Assembly (NCBI RefSeq): GCF_000719475.1
Contig: NZ_JOGO01000046.1
Span: forward strand, 1 to 52,555
DNA from: Streptomyces sp. NRRL F-5630
GTDB taxonomy: Bacteria; Actinomycetota; Actinomycetes; Streptomycetales; Streptomycetaceae
Direction of reading: 5' to 3'
DNA length: 52,555 nt
Part shown: positions 17,075 to 25,586 of the stretch, in pieces
Numbering within the stretch: the stretch's first letter is position 1
Layout: each line of letters opens with the position of its first letter
The notes under the pieces: model-generated
Told to the model about the DNA's origin: nothing
Databases searched by the model: none
What the model saw: only the letters and a program-made list of their open reading frames with translations
Position numbers and translations under genes: made by a program

Positions 17075-19027
17075 TCAGCGCCTGCGGAAGGACTTCAGGT
17101 AGCCGCCGGCCGGGCTGCCGACGCCGGTGACGTCGTCGTAGCCGGGGACCGCCTTGAGAGAGGCGTCCTCGCCGAGAACGCGCAGCGTGGTCCGCGTGCC
17201 GTCGCCGTCGTCGTAGCCGTTGACGAAGTCGGTGCGGACGACCGCGAGTCCCTTGCCCTTGCCGAGCGGGCTGTCGGTGACGTCGTGGTAGGCGGAGGTG
17301 CCGTACCGGTCGTAGATCGCCGGGTTGGCGAAGCCGATCGGGACCCCGTGCCGCGCCTGCTGCGCGAGGGCCTGCACACCGGCGACGACGGGCGCGGCGA
17401 GCGAGGTGCCGCCGATGCGGTACTCGCCGTACCGGAGCGAGCCGTCGGGGAAGGTCTGCGTCTGCCCCACGAGGAAGCCGGTGTTCGGGTCGGCGACCGC
17501 GGCGATGTCGGGGACGGTGCGCATGGCCTTCTCGCCGCCCGCCTTCGCGAGCTTCCCGGGCACCACGCCGCGCTGGTAGAACGGCTGCTCGACGAGTTTG
17601 CTGGTGCCGCCGCCCGCCCCGGAGGTGTAGGCGCCGGGGAAGCCGGTCCAGGAGTCGCCGTCGGCGGAGAGCGGAGCGCTCCGGGTGCCCCAGCCCGTCT
17701 CCCACTTGTACGTGTCGCCCTTGCCGACCGCGAGCGAGGTACCGCCCACGGCGGTCACCCACGCGGAGTTCGTCGGCATGTCGACCTGCTTCGTCCCGCT
17801 CGACGCGACGTTGTCGCCGTTGTCGCCGGAGGAGAAGTAGAAGCCGATGCCCTCGACCGCGCCGCGCTGGAAGACCTGGTCGTAGGCGGCGGCCCCGGCC
17901 GTCGTCTCGTTCGACTCCAGGTCGCCCCAGGAGTTGGAGACGATGTCCGCGAGACGGCCGTCGACGATCTTGTCGAGCGAGTCGAGCAGGTCGTCGTCGT
18001 AGCAGGAGGCGGCACCGGCGTAGACGATGTCCGCGTCGGGGGCGACGGCGTGCACGGCTTCGACGTCGAGGGTCTCCTCGCCGTACCAGCCGGAGGCGCC
18101 GCACTCCTCGGTGCTGTTGTAGTCCGTGGGCAGGACCTGGGTGAGCTGGCCCTTGCGGTACTTCTTGTCGCCGTTGCGCTGGGCGTACCGGCTCGCGTCG
18201 GCGGCGACGGTGGGCGAGGCGTAGGCGTCGGTGATGGCGACGGTGACGCCCTTGCCGGTCTCCTTGCCCGCGCCGTAGGCGGCCCGAAGCTGCTTGCCCG
18301 TGTAGCCCTTGACCGCGTACGGGGCCTTCGAGCCGAAGGCCGAGGGCAGCTTCTTGTCCGTCTTCGAGCCGAAGTACGTCGAGAAGGGCCCGGCGTTGCG
18401 GAAGACGGCGTCCGGCGGCGGCAGCGTCTCGTCGTGGCGCGCCTTGTGCGGGGCGTTGTCGAGGCCCGTCACGGTGAGGACGGCGCCGTGCAGCGAGGCA
18501 GGGACGGAGGGGGTGGCGAGCGGCGCGTGGTAGGTGTGGCCGCTACGCGCGTAGTTGTGCAGCTTGGTGGAGAAGGCGCGCTCGACGGCGGAGACCCGGC
18601 CGCTGACGGTCAGGTAGTTCTGGTTCCGGTCGGTGATCTGGAGCCCGGCGCCGTGCAGCCAGGAGGTGATAGCGCCGAGCTGCCGCGCGTCGGCGCCGAA
18701 GCGCTCCCGCGTCTGCCGCGCCGTGAGGTACTTGCCGTAGGCGGGCGAGGAGGGGTCGGAGACCTGGGCGGCGTAGCGGGCGAGACCCGCCGCGTCACGC
18801 CCGGCCAGGTAGACCCGGACGGTGAGCCGCTTGCCCGCGGACAGGGCGCCGCGGTCGGCGGAGCCCGTGGCCCAGTGCGGCATGAGTCCCGCCAGGGTCT
18901 GGCGCGAGGCGGAGTGGCCGGAGTCGGCGGCCGCCGCGGGGACGGCGAGTGCGAGGCACCCGACAGCCAGCGGCAGGGCGGCGGCCCGCACCAGCGCGGC
19001 GCGCGGGCGGGAACGGACAGGTCTCAT
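17075..19027 (-). CDS. Secreted sedolisin (S53 serine-carboxyl peptidase)
   Basis: 650 residues. Signal peptide 1-35, then a pro-kumamolisin activation domain (about 45-190, with SPAYGKYLTARQTRERFG and a QITDRNQNYLTVSG segment), then the S53 catalytic domain. Catalytic features: Glu-x3-Asp in GEETLDVEA, the oxyanion-hole Asp in NSWGD and the nucleophile in GGTSLAAPV; a GYDDGDGT stretch near the end may be part of the calcium site. It is an acid-active endopeptidase acting outside the cell after propeptide removal. AGGGGG 4-5 nt before the ATG giving MRPVRSRP. Confidence 0.95.
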   Translation of the reverse strand: MRPVRSRPRAALVRAAALPLAVGCLALAVPAAAADSGHSASRQTLAGLMPHWATGSADRGALSAGKRLTVRVYLAGRDAAGLARYAAQVSDPSSPAYGKYLTARQTRERFGADARQLGAITSWLHGAGLQITDRNQNYLTVSGRVSAVERAFSTKLHNYARSGHTYHAPLATPSVPASLHGAVLTVTGLDNAPHKARHDETLPPPDAVFRNAGPFSTYFGSKTDKKLPSAFGSKAPYAVKGYTGKQLRAAYGAGKETGKGVTVAITDAYASPTVAADASRYAQRNGDKKYRKGQLTQVLPTDYNSTEECGASGWYGEETLDVEAVHAVAPDADIVYAGAASCYDDDLLDSLDKIVDGRLADIVSNSWGDLESNETTAGAAAYDQVFQRGAVEGIGFYFSSGDNGDNVASSGTKQVDMPTNSAWVTAVGGTSLAVGKGDTYKWETGWGTRSAPLSADGDSWTGFPGAYTSGAGGGTSKLVEQPFYQRGVVPGKLAKAGGEKAMRTVPDIAAVADPNTGFLVGQTQTFPDGSLRYGEYRIGGTSLAAPVVAGVQALAQQARHGVPIGFANPAIYDRYGTSAYHDVTDSPLGKGKGLAVVRTDFVNGYDDGDGTRTTLRVLGEDASLKAVPGYDDVTGVGSPAGGYLKSFRRR

Positions 19028-19332
19028 GAAACCCCCTGGGGTGACGGAGGGACGCGGTGCGGTCTTCCAGGACACGGCCGCACGCACCGTTCACTCTGTC
19101 GATCAAGTGTTCACGCGGGGTCCATACGTTGGTCTGGGAAGTACCAAAGGCGGACCACGGAGACCCCAAAGCGCTCGGCAAGCGCACTTCCCGCAAAGGG
19201 ACATGACGCGCTTTCCGGCACCACTCCCCCACACGTTCCCGATAGCACTCCTTTCACGTTTCCCGGCGCCGCTCCCCGGCCGCGGCACGCCTCGCACACA
19301 CCTCCCCACCCCCGTCTTGTGCATTTGTTCTT
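19028..19332. other. Divergent intergenic region, sedolisin and TetR gene
   Basis: 305 bp with promoters for both genes. AT content rises in 19195-19335 (CATTTGTTCTT just before the TetR ATG). No clear palindrome typical of a TetR operator was found by eye, and no ribosome binding site precedes the TetR start. Confidence 0.45.
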
Positions 19333-19926
19333 ATGAAGCAGGAGGACAGTCCCGGCACCGGCCGGGGAAACGACACGCGAAGGCGCCCGCGCAGGCACGA
19401 CCCCGCGCGCAGGACGCGGCTCCTCGACGCGACGCTCGACGTGCTCGTGAGCGACGGTGCCGCCGGGCTCACCCACCGCAAGGTGGCCGCGCGCGCCGAC
19501 GTGCCGCTCGGCTCCGTCACGTACCACTTCGCGAGCCTCGCCGAGCTCCAGGCCGCCGCCTTCGCGCGCTACGTCGCGCTGCGCACCGAGGAGTTCGCCG
19601 CCGCCTTCGCGGAGGTACCGGACCGGGCGGGCCTGCTCGACGTACTCGTCGCGCAGGTGCGGGAGGTGACGGAGCGGCGGCGCAGCGCCGTGCTCGGCTT
19701 CGAGCTGCACCTCGCGGCGCTGCGCGACCCGGGGCTGCGGTCGCTCACCGAGGAGTGGACCGCGGCGAGCCGCGCCGTCCTCGCCCGCTTCACCGGCCCC
19801 GCGACGGCGAACCGCGTCGACGCGCTCCTGGAAGGCCTGATCCTGCGCGCCCTGCTCGCCACGGCACCCGAACCCGAGGAGGACACGCGCGCCGCGCTCT
19901 CCGCGCTTCTCGACCCGCCCGCCTGA
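19333..19926 (+). CDS. TetR/AcrR family transcriptional regulator
   Basis: 197 residues. N-terminal HTH at about 27-70 (RTRLLDATLDVLVSDGAAGLTHRKVAARADVPLGSVTYHFASL), the most typical TetR signature, followed by an all-helical ligand domain. The TetR-type protein probably represses the adjacent epoxide hydrolase gene, which starts 31 bp downstream on the same strand and is broken, so the regulator may have lost its main target (inference). No Shine-Dalgarno visible. Inducer unknown. Confidence 0.93.
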   Translation: MKQEDSPGTGRGNDTRRRPRRHDPARRTRLLDATLDVLVSDGAAGLTHRKVAARADVPLGSVTYHFASLAELQAAAFARYVALRTEEFAAAFAEVPDRAGLLDVLVAQVREVTERRRSAVLGFELHLAALRDPGLRSLTEEWTAASRAVLARFTGPATANRVDALLEGLILRALLATAPEPEEDTRAALSALLDPPA

Positions 19927-19957
19927 CCCGTACGCGTACGCCCTCCAGGAGCATCCC

Positions 19958-20400
19958 GTGCACGACCGCCCTCTCCTCGCCGTCCCCGACACCGCCCTCG
20001 ACGACCTGCGGGCCCGGCTGCGTGCCGCGCGGCTTCCCCGGGCCTGGCCGGGGATCGCGCCCTGGGCCGCGGGCACCGAGCCCGCAGAGCTGCGACGGCT
20101 CGTCACGTACTGGGCGGACGGCTTCGACTGGCGGGCACGCGAAGCCGAACTCAACGCCCTTCCCTCGCACTTCGCCGACATCGACGGCACCCCTGTGCAT
20201 TACCTGCGCTTCGACGCCGAGCGGGCGGACGCGCTCCCGCTGGTCCTGACGCACGGCTGGCCCAGTTCCGTGCTCGAACTCGTCCCGCTCGCCCGCCGCC
20301 TCGCCGAGCCCTCGCGCTTCGGCGGCGAGCCCGGTGACGCCTTCACGGTCACCGTGCCCTCGCTCCCCGGCTTCGCCTTCTCCCCGCCGCGTCCCGCGCT
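19958..20400 (+). pseudogene. Epoxide hydrolase, 3'-truncated
   Basis: From GTG at 19958 (AGGAG 5-6 nt upstream) the sequence reads as an epoxide hydrolase N-terminal (EHN) domain and the first strands of the alpha/beta hydrolase fold: DGFDWRAREAELNALPSHF, DGTPVHYLRF, LPLVLTHGWPSS (oxyanion HGWP) and VPSLPGFAFS. Similarity stops after about 148 residues. Full proteins are about 380 and need a nucleophile Asp and His that are missing. The frame stays open to 21583 only as antisense of the WYL and Nudix genes. Most likely a deletion remnant. Confidence 0.82.
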
Positions 20401-20433
20401 CGGCGGCCGCAGCAGACGCACGAGGTGTCTGCG

Positions 20434-20490
20434 CCAGGCTCAGGGCATGGCGCCAGGCTCAGTACGTGACACCGGGCTCAGGACGCAGCC
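20434..20490. repeat. Three 19-bp imperfect tandem repeats
   Basis: Units at 20434-20452, 20453-20471 and 20472-20490, sharing CCAGGCTCAG or CCGGGCTCAG in their first ten bases. They fill the gap between the broken end of the epoxide hydrolase and the stop of the WYL regulator. Confidence 0.75.
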
Positions 20491-20503
20491 CGGACGGCGC
20501 GGC

Positions 20504-21505
20504 TCAGAGGTCCGTCCCGTAGCGCTCCGCCAAGGCGCGGGCGTGGACGGTGAAGCGGGCGCGGAGGGCGGGCGGGGCGAGGACCTCGGCGTCGGCGCCG
20601 AGGGAGGTGAGCTGGTCGAAGGCGACGTCCTCGGACTCGGTGGGGACCGTGACCGTGACCCGGCCGTCCGGGCCCGGCGGGCCGGGTGTCAGCCCCTCCG
20701 TGCTCGCGGCGCCGAGCGCGCCGGGCAGGCGGCGCAGTCCCTCGGGGGTCAGGCGCAGGGTCACGGGAGTGCGCAGCAGGGCGCGGGCGAAGCGTTCCGC
20801 CTCGGCGCGCCAGTGCGTGGCGAGGTCGAAGGAGGCGACACGCGTGAAGGGTTCGCCCGGTTCGAGCGCGGTGAGGCGTTCGACGCGGTACGTGCGCCAG
20901 GCGGCCTCCCGCGCGCCCTGGCCGGGGACCCGCCCCACCACGTACCAGACCCCGGCCTTGAGGACGAGTCCGTACGGCTCGTAGAGGCGGTCGACGGTAC
21001 GGGCGGGGCGGCCTTCGCGCGCGGGGCGGGCGTAGCTCAGGCGGACCGTGCGGTCGTCGCGGACGGCGCGGGCGAGGTCCTGGAGGAGCGGGGGCGCGGA
21101 CGGTTCGCTGAACCAGGCCGGGGCGTCGAGGTGGAAGCGGCGCACGGAGGACTCGGCGGCGGCGCGCAGCGAGGGGAGCAGCGTGGCGGCGAGCTTGAGG
21201 CGCGCGGTGCCGGCCGCCTGGGCGAGGCCGAGGTCGGCGAGCGCGGTGGGCAGTCCGCCGAGGTAGAGGGTCTCTGCCTCGGCGGGGTGCAGGTGCGTGA
21301 GCCGGGTGCGGTGGCCGGGCGCGAGGTGGTAGCCGCCGGCCCGCCCGCGCTCCGCCCGTACCGGGATGCCCGCATCCCGCAGGGCCTGCGCGTCGCGTAT
21401 CACCGTGCGCTCGGAGACCTCCAGCTCGCGGGCGAGGGCGGGGGCGGTGAGACCGGGCGAGGACTGGACGAGCAGGGCCATGCGCAGAAGACGGGCGGCA
21501 CGCAT
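20504..21505 (-). CDS. YafY-type WYL-domain transcriptional regulator
   Basis: 333 residues. N-terminal HTH_11 (RAARLLRMALLVQSSPGLTAPALARELEVSERTVIRDAQAL), a linker with GGYHLAPG, then the WYL domain (about 140-215: VRLSYARPAR, LYEPYGLVLKAGVWYVVGR) and the WCX extension (about 225-325). WYL domains bind nucleic acid or small ligands. It follows the Nudix gene by only 4 nt on the same strand, so the two form an operon. No distinct Shine-Dalgarno, consistent with coupled translation. Confidence 0.93.
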   Translation of the reverse strand: MRAARLLRMALLVQSSPGLTAPALARELEVSERTVIRDAQALRDAGIPVRAERGRAGGYHLAPGHRTRLTHLHPAEAETLYLGGLPTALADLGLAQAAGTARLKLAATLLPSLRAAAESSVRRFHLDAPAWFSEPSAPPLLQDLARAVRDDRTVRLSYARPAREGRPARTVDRLYEPYGLVLKAGVWYVVGRVPGQGAREAAWRTYRVERLTALEPGEPFTRVASFDLATHWRAEAERFARALLRTPVTLRLTPEGLRRLPGALGAASTEGLTPGPPGPDGRVTVTVPTESEDVAFDQLTSLGADAEVLAPPALRARFTVHARALAERYGTDL

Positions 21506-21509
21506 CGGC

Positions 21510-22019
21510 TCAGAGCGCCGCGGCGTTCCGGTCGTCGACCTCGGCCTGGGTGCGCGCGAACCACGCGGACTCCCTCGTGCTGAGCGCCTGTTCGATGCGG
21601 AAGAGCGAGAAGCGCTCCAGGGGCGGGAGCGCGTCGAGGGCGAACCAGGCGACCTCCAGGGACTCCTCGTCGGCGACGAACGCCTCGCCGCCCGTGGCGC
21701 GGCAGCGGAAGGTGATGTCGAGGAACTGGCAGCGGTCGCCGTTGGGGTAGGCGATCGGCTTGAGGGTCTCGACGAGGACGAGGCGTTCGGCCTCGCAGTG
21801 CACCCCGGTCTCCTCCAGGACCTCGCGGACGATGGTCTCGGCGGGCTGCTCGTCCGGCTCGCAGATCCCGGCGGGCAGCGCCCATCTGCCGGTGTCGGCG
21901 CGGCGCCCGAGGAGGAGGCGTCCCGTGTCGTCGAGCACGACGCCGTTGACGCCGGGCAGGAGGAGGAGGTCCTGACCGATCTTCTCGCGCAGGCCGAGGA
22001 TGAATTCCGGAGTGGGCAT
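21510..22019 (-). CDS. Nudix hydrolase
   Basis: 169 residues with a perfect Nudix box at residues 51-73 (Gly51, Glu57, Arg65-Glu66, Glu69-Glu70, Gly72), preceded by RWALPAG. The N-terminal LREKIGQDLLLLPGVNGVVLDD is typical of a large actinobacterial Nudix group of unknown substrate. First gene of a two-gene operon with the WYL regulator. No Shine-Dalgarno; a TAGGCT lies 6 nt before the ATG, so the transcript may be leaderless. Confidence 0.93.
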   Translation of the reverse strand: MPTPEFILGLREKIGQDLLLLPGVNGVVLDDTGRLLLGRRADTGRWALPAGICEPDEQPAETIVREVLEETGVHCEAERLVLVETLKPIAYPNGDRCQFLDITFRCRATGGEAFVADEESLEVAWFALDALPPLERFSLFRIEQALSTRESAWFARTQAEVDDRNAAAL

Positions 22020-22025
22020 GTGCCG

Positions 22026-22031
22026 AGCCTA
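22026..22031 (-). promoter_or_regulatory. Putative -10 box of a leaderless Nudix transcript
   Basis: TAGGCT on the minus strand, 6 nt before the Nudix ATG (22019), with no Shine-Dalgarno between. No good -35 is seen at 17-18 bp. Confidence 0.4.
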
Positions 22032-22119
22032 TCGGGAGGCGCGGAGCGCCTTCGGGGCGCGGGGGCCCCCGCACACCGGACGGAGGCCCACGCGCACAAC
22101 AGACCGGGCCGGCACCGGG

Positions 22120-23718
22120 TCAGGCGGCGCGGCGTCCCCGGACGGCGCGGGTGAGCGCCCAGGCGAGACCGCCGGCCGCGACGCCGACGAGGGCCATCTC
22201 GGGCGCGATGCCCGCACGGGTCGCGGGAGTTCGCGAGGTGCGCAGCGGAACGTCGTCGACGAGGGTCGCGGGGACGAACATGCCGGTGCGCCGGACGATC
22301 TCCCCGTCGGGCCGGATGACGGCGCTGACGCCGCTGGTGACGGGCACGGTCACGCTGCGGCTGTGCTCGACGGCCCGGACGCGGGACATGGCGAGCTGCT
22401 GGTAGGTCATCTCGCTGCGGTCGAACGTCGCGTTGTTGCTCGGTACGGAGATCAGCTCGGCGCCGTGCGTGACAGTGTCGCGCACGGCCCAGTCGAAGGC
22501 CGCCTCGTAGCACGTGGCGATGCCGACGCGGGTGCCGTCGACGGTGAACACGCCGGGGGTGGTGCCGCGGCTGAAGTCCTGGGCGACCATCGTCGTCCAG
22601 GAGTCGTTGATCTTGTGCAGCAGGGAGCGCATCGGCAGGTACTCGCCGAAGGGCTGGATCTGCCGTTTGTCGTACGTGGCCGTGGGGCCCTTGCCGGGCA
22701 GCCACAGGACCTGCTCGTTGTAGAGCTTGCCGTCGTCCTTCTCGACCACGGCGCCGACCGAGATCGGGGCCTTGATCGCCTGTGCCGCGCTGTCGATGGC
22801 GGCGCTCGCGTCGGGGTTGCGGAAGGGGTCGATGTCGGAGGAGTTCTCGGGCCACAGCACGAAGTCGGGACGCTTGACCTCGCCGCGCTCCACCCGGTCG
22901 GCGAGTCGCTTCGTCTCCTTGACGTGGTAGTCGAGGACGGCGCGGCGCTGGGCGTTGAACTCCAGGCCCGCCCGGGGCACGTTGCCCTGGACGACGGCGA
23001 CCCGGGCCGTCCCGGCCTCCGCCTCGTCCGAGACGAGCGCGCGCGAGGCGAGGGCACCGGCGACGGGCAGGAGGACCGCGACCCCGGCGGTGACCGCCGC
23101 CGCGCGGGGCAGGACGCCGCGCGCGCGGCGCTCGTACACCGCCCGCCCCGCCGCGTGCAGGCCGAAGCCGCACAGGACGACGGCGAAGCCGAGGAGAGGG
23201 GTGCCGCCGAGCGCGGCGAGCGGCAGGAAAACGCCGTCGGCCTGGCCGAAGGCCACCTTGCCCCAGGGGAAGCCGCCGAAGGGGACACGGGCGCGGGCGG
23301 CCTCGCCCGCCGTCCAGAGCGCGGCCGCCCACAACGGCGCGGCGGGCAGTCGTGAGACGACGGCGATCCCCGCGCCGACGAGGGCGGCGAAGACGGCTTC
23401 GGCGGCGGCGAGGGCGAGCCAGGGCCCTGGACCGACCTCGACGCCGGTCCAGACGAGGAGGGGGAGGAAGTAGCCGAGGCCGAAGAGGTAGCCGAGACCG
23501 AGCCCCGCCTTCCAGCTCCGGCCGTGGAGGACCCAGGCGAGCAGGGCGAGAGCGGGGAGCGCGAGCCACCACACCGTACGGGGCGGGAAGCTCAGGTACA
23601 GGAGCACGCCGGCGAGCACGGCGCCGGCCGCGGGCACGAGACGCAGCAGTCGCCGCCCGCCCCGGGACGCGGGGGCGGGCGGCGAGGCTTCGTCCGGTGG
23701 GGAAAGGGTGACGGTCAC
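22120..23718 (-). CDS. lnt: Apolipoprotein N-acyltransferase
   Basis: 532 residues. The N-terminal half has at least six membrane segments (LVPAAGAVLAGVLLYLSFPP, WWLALPALALLAWVL and others), followed by an external nitrilase-type catalytic domain (about 235-490). The Glu-Lys-Cys triad is readable in VLWPENS, YDKRQIQPFGEYLP and IATCYE. Lnt adds the third acyl chain to the N-terminal Cys of lipoproteins; Streptomyces make triacylated lipoproteins despite being Gram-positive. The GTG start (VTVTLSPP) is the only reasonable one, though GGAG lies very close to it. Confidence 0.93.
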   Translation of the reverse strand: MTVTLSPPDEASPPAPASRGGRRLLRLVPAAGAVLAGVLLYLSFPPRTVWWLALPALALLAWVLHGRSWKAGLGLGYLFGLGYFLPLLVWTGVEVGPGPWLALAAAEAVFAALVGAGIAVVSRLPAAPLWAAALWTAGEAARARVPFGGFPWGKVAFGQADGVFLPLAALGGTPLLGFAVVLCGFGLHAAGRAVYERRARGVLPRAAAVTAGVAVLLPVAGALASRALVSDEAEAGTARVAVVQGNVPRAGLEFNAQRRAVLDYHVKETKRLADRVERGEVKRPDFVLWPENSSDIDPFRNPDASAAIDSAAQAIKAPISVGAVVEKDDGKLYNEQVLWLPGKGPTATYDKRQIQPFGEYLPMRSLLHKINDSWTTMVAQDFSRGTTPGVFTVDGTRVGIATCYEAAFDWAVRDTVTHGAELISVPSNNATFDRSEMTYQQLAMSRVRAVEHSRSVTVPVTSGVSAVIRPDGEIVRRTGMFVPATLVDDVPLRTSRTPATRAGIAPEMALVGVAAGGLAWALTRAVRGRRAA

Positions 23719-23803
23719 GCTCCGGAGTTTACGGCCGGGGACGAAAGGTGGCCCTGTGGTGTGGGTCTCGGGTGGGACGGGGCGCGTCGCGCCTCGGCGC
23801 GGG

Positions 23804-24427
23804 TCACGCTCCGGCGGGTGCCTGTCCGGGACCGGCGTGGCCGCCGTGGCCGCCGCGACCGCCATGGCTTCCGCGGCTTCCGTAGAGGTGGAGGCGTCTG
23901 CGGATCTCGTGCACGGCGGATTCGGCGTCGTCGACGGTGAAGGTGAAGGTGCGGCCGTCGCCGAGGCGCAGGACGACGCCCTCGCCGCGGCGCACCACGA
24001 CCGCGGTGCCGAGTTCCGGTCGCCAGCGGTAGCCGTAGCCGCCCCACTGGCGCGGGGTGACGGCGGGCGCGAAGTCGGCCTCGACGACGTGGGCTAGGGG
24101 GATGCGGCGGCGCGGTACGCCGATGTGGCCGCATCGGACTTCGAGGGTGGCGTGGTCGACGCGGACGGCGACGCTCACGAAGGCGAGGGTGCCGAAGAGG
24201 ATCAGGAGCCCCGCGAGCAGGCAGCCGACGACCGACATGGCGAGCGCGGCGACGCCGGAGGTCCAGGTGGAGTTGACCGCGAGGGCGATACCGAGGGCGA
24301 CGCAGGCGACACCGGCGAGGGCGAGTACCCATTGCACGCGGTTCGTCGCGGTACCCGTCCAGACCTCGGGGTGGGCACCGGCGTCCGCCGGGCCCGTGGG
24401 CGCGTCGTCATGGGGTGGATGCCTCAT
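23804..24427 (-). CDS. Membrane protein with PH-like domain and Gly/His tail
   Basis: 207 residues. Two transmembrane helices (about 34-52 and 63-88), then a region resembling bacterial PH/DUF3093-like domains (VDHATLEVRCGHIGVPRRRIPLAHVVEADFAP, GYGYRWRPELGTAVVVRRGEGVVLRLGDGRTFTFTVDDAE). In related proteins this pattern follows paired membrane helices; role unknown. The tail is low complexity (GSRGSHGGRGGHGGHAG), which might bind metal. The start has no clear ribosome binding site. It may be cotranscribed with lnt (86-bp gap). Confidence 0.82.
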   Translation of the reverse strand: MRHPPHDDAPTGPADAGAHPEVWTGTATNRVQWVLALAGVACVALGIALAVNSTWTSGVAALAMSVVGCLLAGLLILFGTLAFVSVAVRVDHATLEVRCGHIGVPRRRIPLAHVVEADFAPAVTPRQWGGYGYRWRPELGTAVVVRRGEGVVLRLGDGRTFTFTVDDAESAVHEIRRRLHLYGSRGSHGGRGGHGGHAGPGQAPAGA

Positions 24428-24510
24428 GGCGCCGAGGGTACTCAGAATCCGCGCCGCGGGAGGCCCCCTCGCACAGGCGCGTCCGGTGGAACCGGCCACA
24501 CCGGGCGGTC

Positions 24511-25293
24511 TCAGCGGGCGGCACCGACCCCGGCGAGGAGGCGGCCCTCGGCGTAGGCGAGAGCCTCCGGCGGCAGGGCTTCCTCGACGCCGCCGTGCAG
24601 GACGGTCAGCTCGCCCGTTCGGGTGAGGTCCGGCGGCCCGCCCGCGGCGCGCCGCAGGGCCTGGGCGGCGACGGCGGGGGCGGAGCCGAGCAGGGTGGGC
24701 GGCGCCCCGCCGGGGCGGGTGAGCGCGGCGGCGATCCTGGCCCCGACCAGCTCGTAGTGGGTGCAGCCGAGGACGACGACGCGGACCCCGGCGGGGGTGC
24801 GCGCTGCGGCGTCGGCGATCGCGGCCTCCGTCGCGGCCTCGTCGGCGTGCTGCACGGCGTCGGCGAGACCGGGGCAGGCCACGGCGGTGACATTGCCGCC
24901 GGGAGCGAACTCGGCGATGAGGCGACGCTGGTACTCGCTGCCGGTCGTGGCGGGCGTGGCCCAGATCGCGACGGGGGCGCCGAAGGCGGCGGCGGGCTTG
25001 ATCGCGGGGACGGTGCCGATGACGGGGAAGGTGTCCTCGAAGCGAGCGCGGACCGCGGGCAGCGCGTGCGTCGAGGCGGTGTTGCAGGCGATGACGAGCG
25101 CGTCGGGTCCGAGCGCGGCGGCGGCCTCGGCGGCACGCAGCGCGAGGCGCGTGATGTCCTCGGAGGTGCGCGGCCCCCACGGCATCGAGGCCGGGTCGCT
25201 GGAGAGCACGAGGTCCGCGTCGGGCCGCAGGCCGCGTACCGCCGCGGCGGCGGGGAGCAGGCCGATACCGGAATCGAGGAGCGCGATCTTCAC
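24511..25293 (-). CDS. Aspartate/glutamate racemase family protein (MurI-like)
   Basis: 260 residues. The two-Cys racemase layout is intact: first Cys in VIACNTAST, second in VLGCTHYEL, with the N-terminal DSGIG loop (DSGIGL rather than DSGxGG). It resembles glutamate racemase, which makes D-Glu for peptidoglycan, but the altered glycine loop and the lack of wall-synthesis neighbours make it a probable paralogue, so I give no symbol. GTG start without Shine-Dalgarno; TAAAGT 6 nt upstream suggests leaderless translation. Confidence 0.88.
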   Translation of the reverse strand: MKIALLDSGIGLLPAAAAVRGLRPDADLVLSSDPASMPWGPRTSEDITRLALRAAEAAAALGPDALVIACNTASTHALPAVRARFEDTFPVIGTVPAIKPAAAFGAPVAIWATPATTGSEYQRRLIAEFAPGGNVTAVACPGLADAVQHADEAATEAAIADAAARTPAGVRVVVLGCTHYELVGARIAAALTRPGGAPPTLLGSAPAVAAQALRRAAGGPPDLTRTGELTVLHGGVEEALPPEALAYAEGRLLAGVGAAR

Positions 25294-25299
25294 CCGGCC

Positions 25300-25305
25300 A
25301 CTTTA
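25300..25305 (-). promoter_or_regulatory. Putative -10 box of a leaderless racemase transcript
   Basis: TAAAGT (minus strand) matches TANNNT and sits exactly 6 nt before the GTG start at 25293. No Shine-Dalgarno is present between them. Confidence 0.45.
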
Positions 25306-25586
25306 TGTCATGGGCTGACGCTTGCCGGGGACAGCAGGGGCGGGATCGGGGTCGGCGGCGCACGTGACGCCGCCCGGCGGCCGCGACGCCCCTCGCCCGT
25401 GGCGCACCCCGGTACCCGTCGCCCGCCCCGTACCGTCGCCGCCGCCCCCGCCGCCGCTCCCGCTCGCGGCGAGAGCACCGCCCCTCCGCTCCCCCGCGCG
25501 GCGTCGCGGGGCCGTCCCGGGGCTCGCGGCGGCGGCCCGCATGTCCGGCCCCGTGCCTCTCCCCCGCTGGTGGCAGACTGCCGCGC

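Noticed and set aside
19958..21583. 541-residue plus-strand ORF
   Set aside because: Only the first ~148 residues are epoxide hydrolase; the rest is antisense to clear WYL and Nudix genes.
24511..25293. Essential glutamate racemase murI
   Set aside because: The glycine loop is DSGIGL and the context is not cell-wall synthesis; kept as family-level call only.
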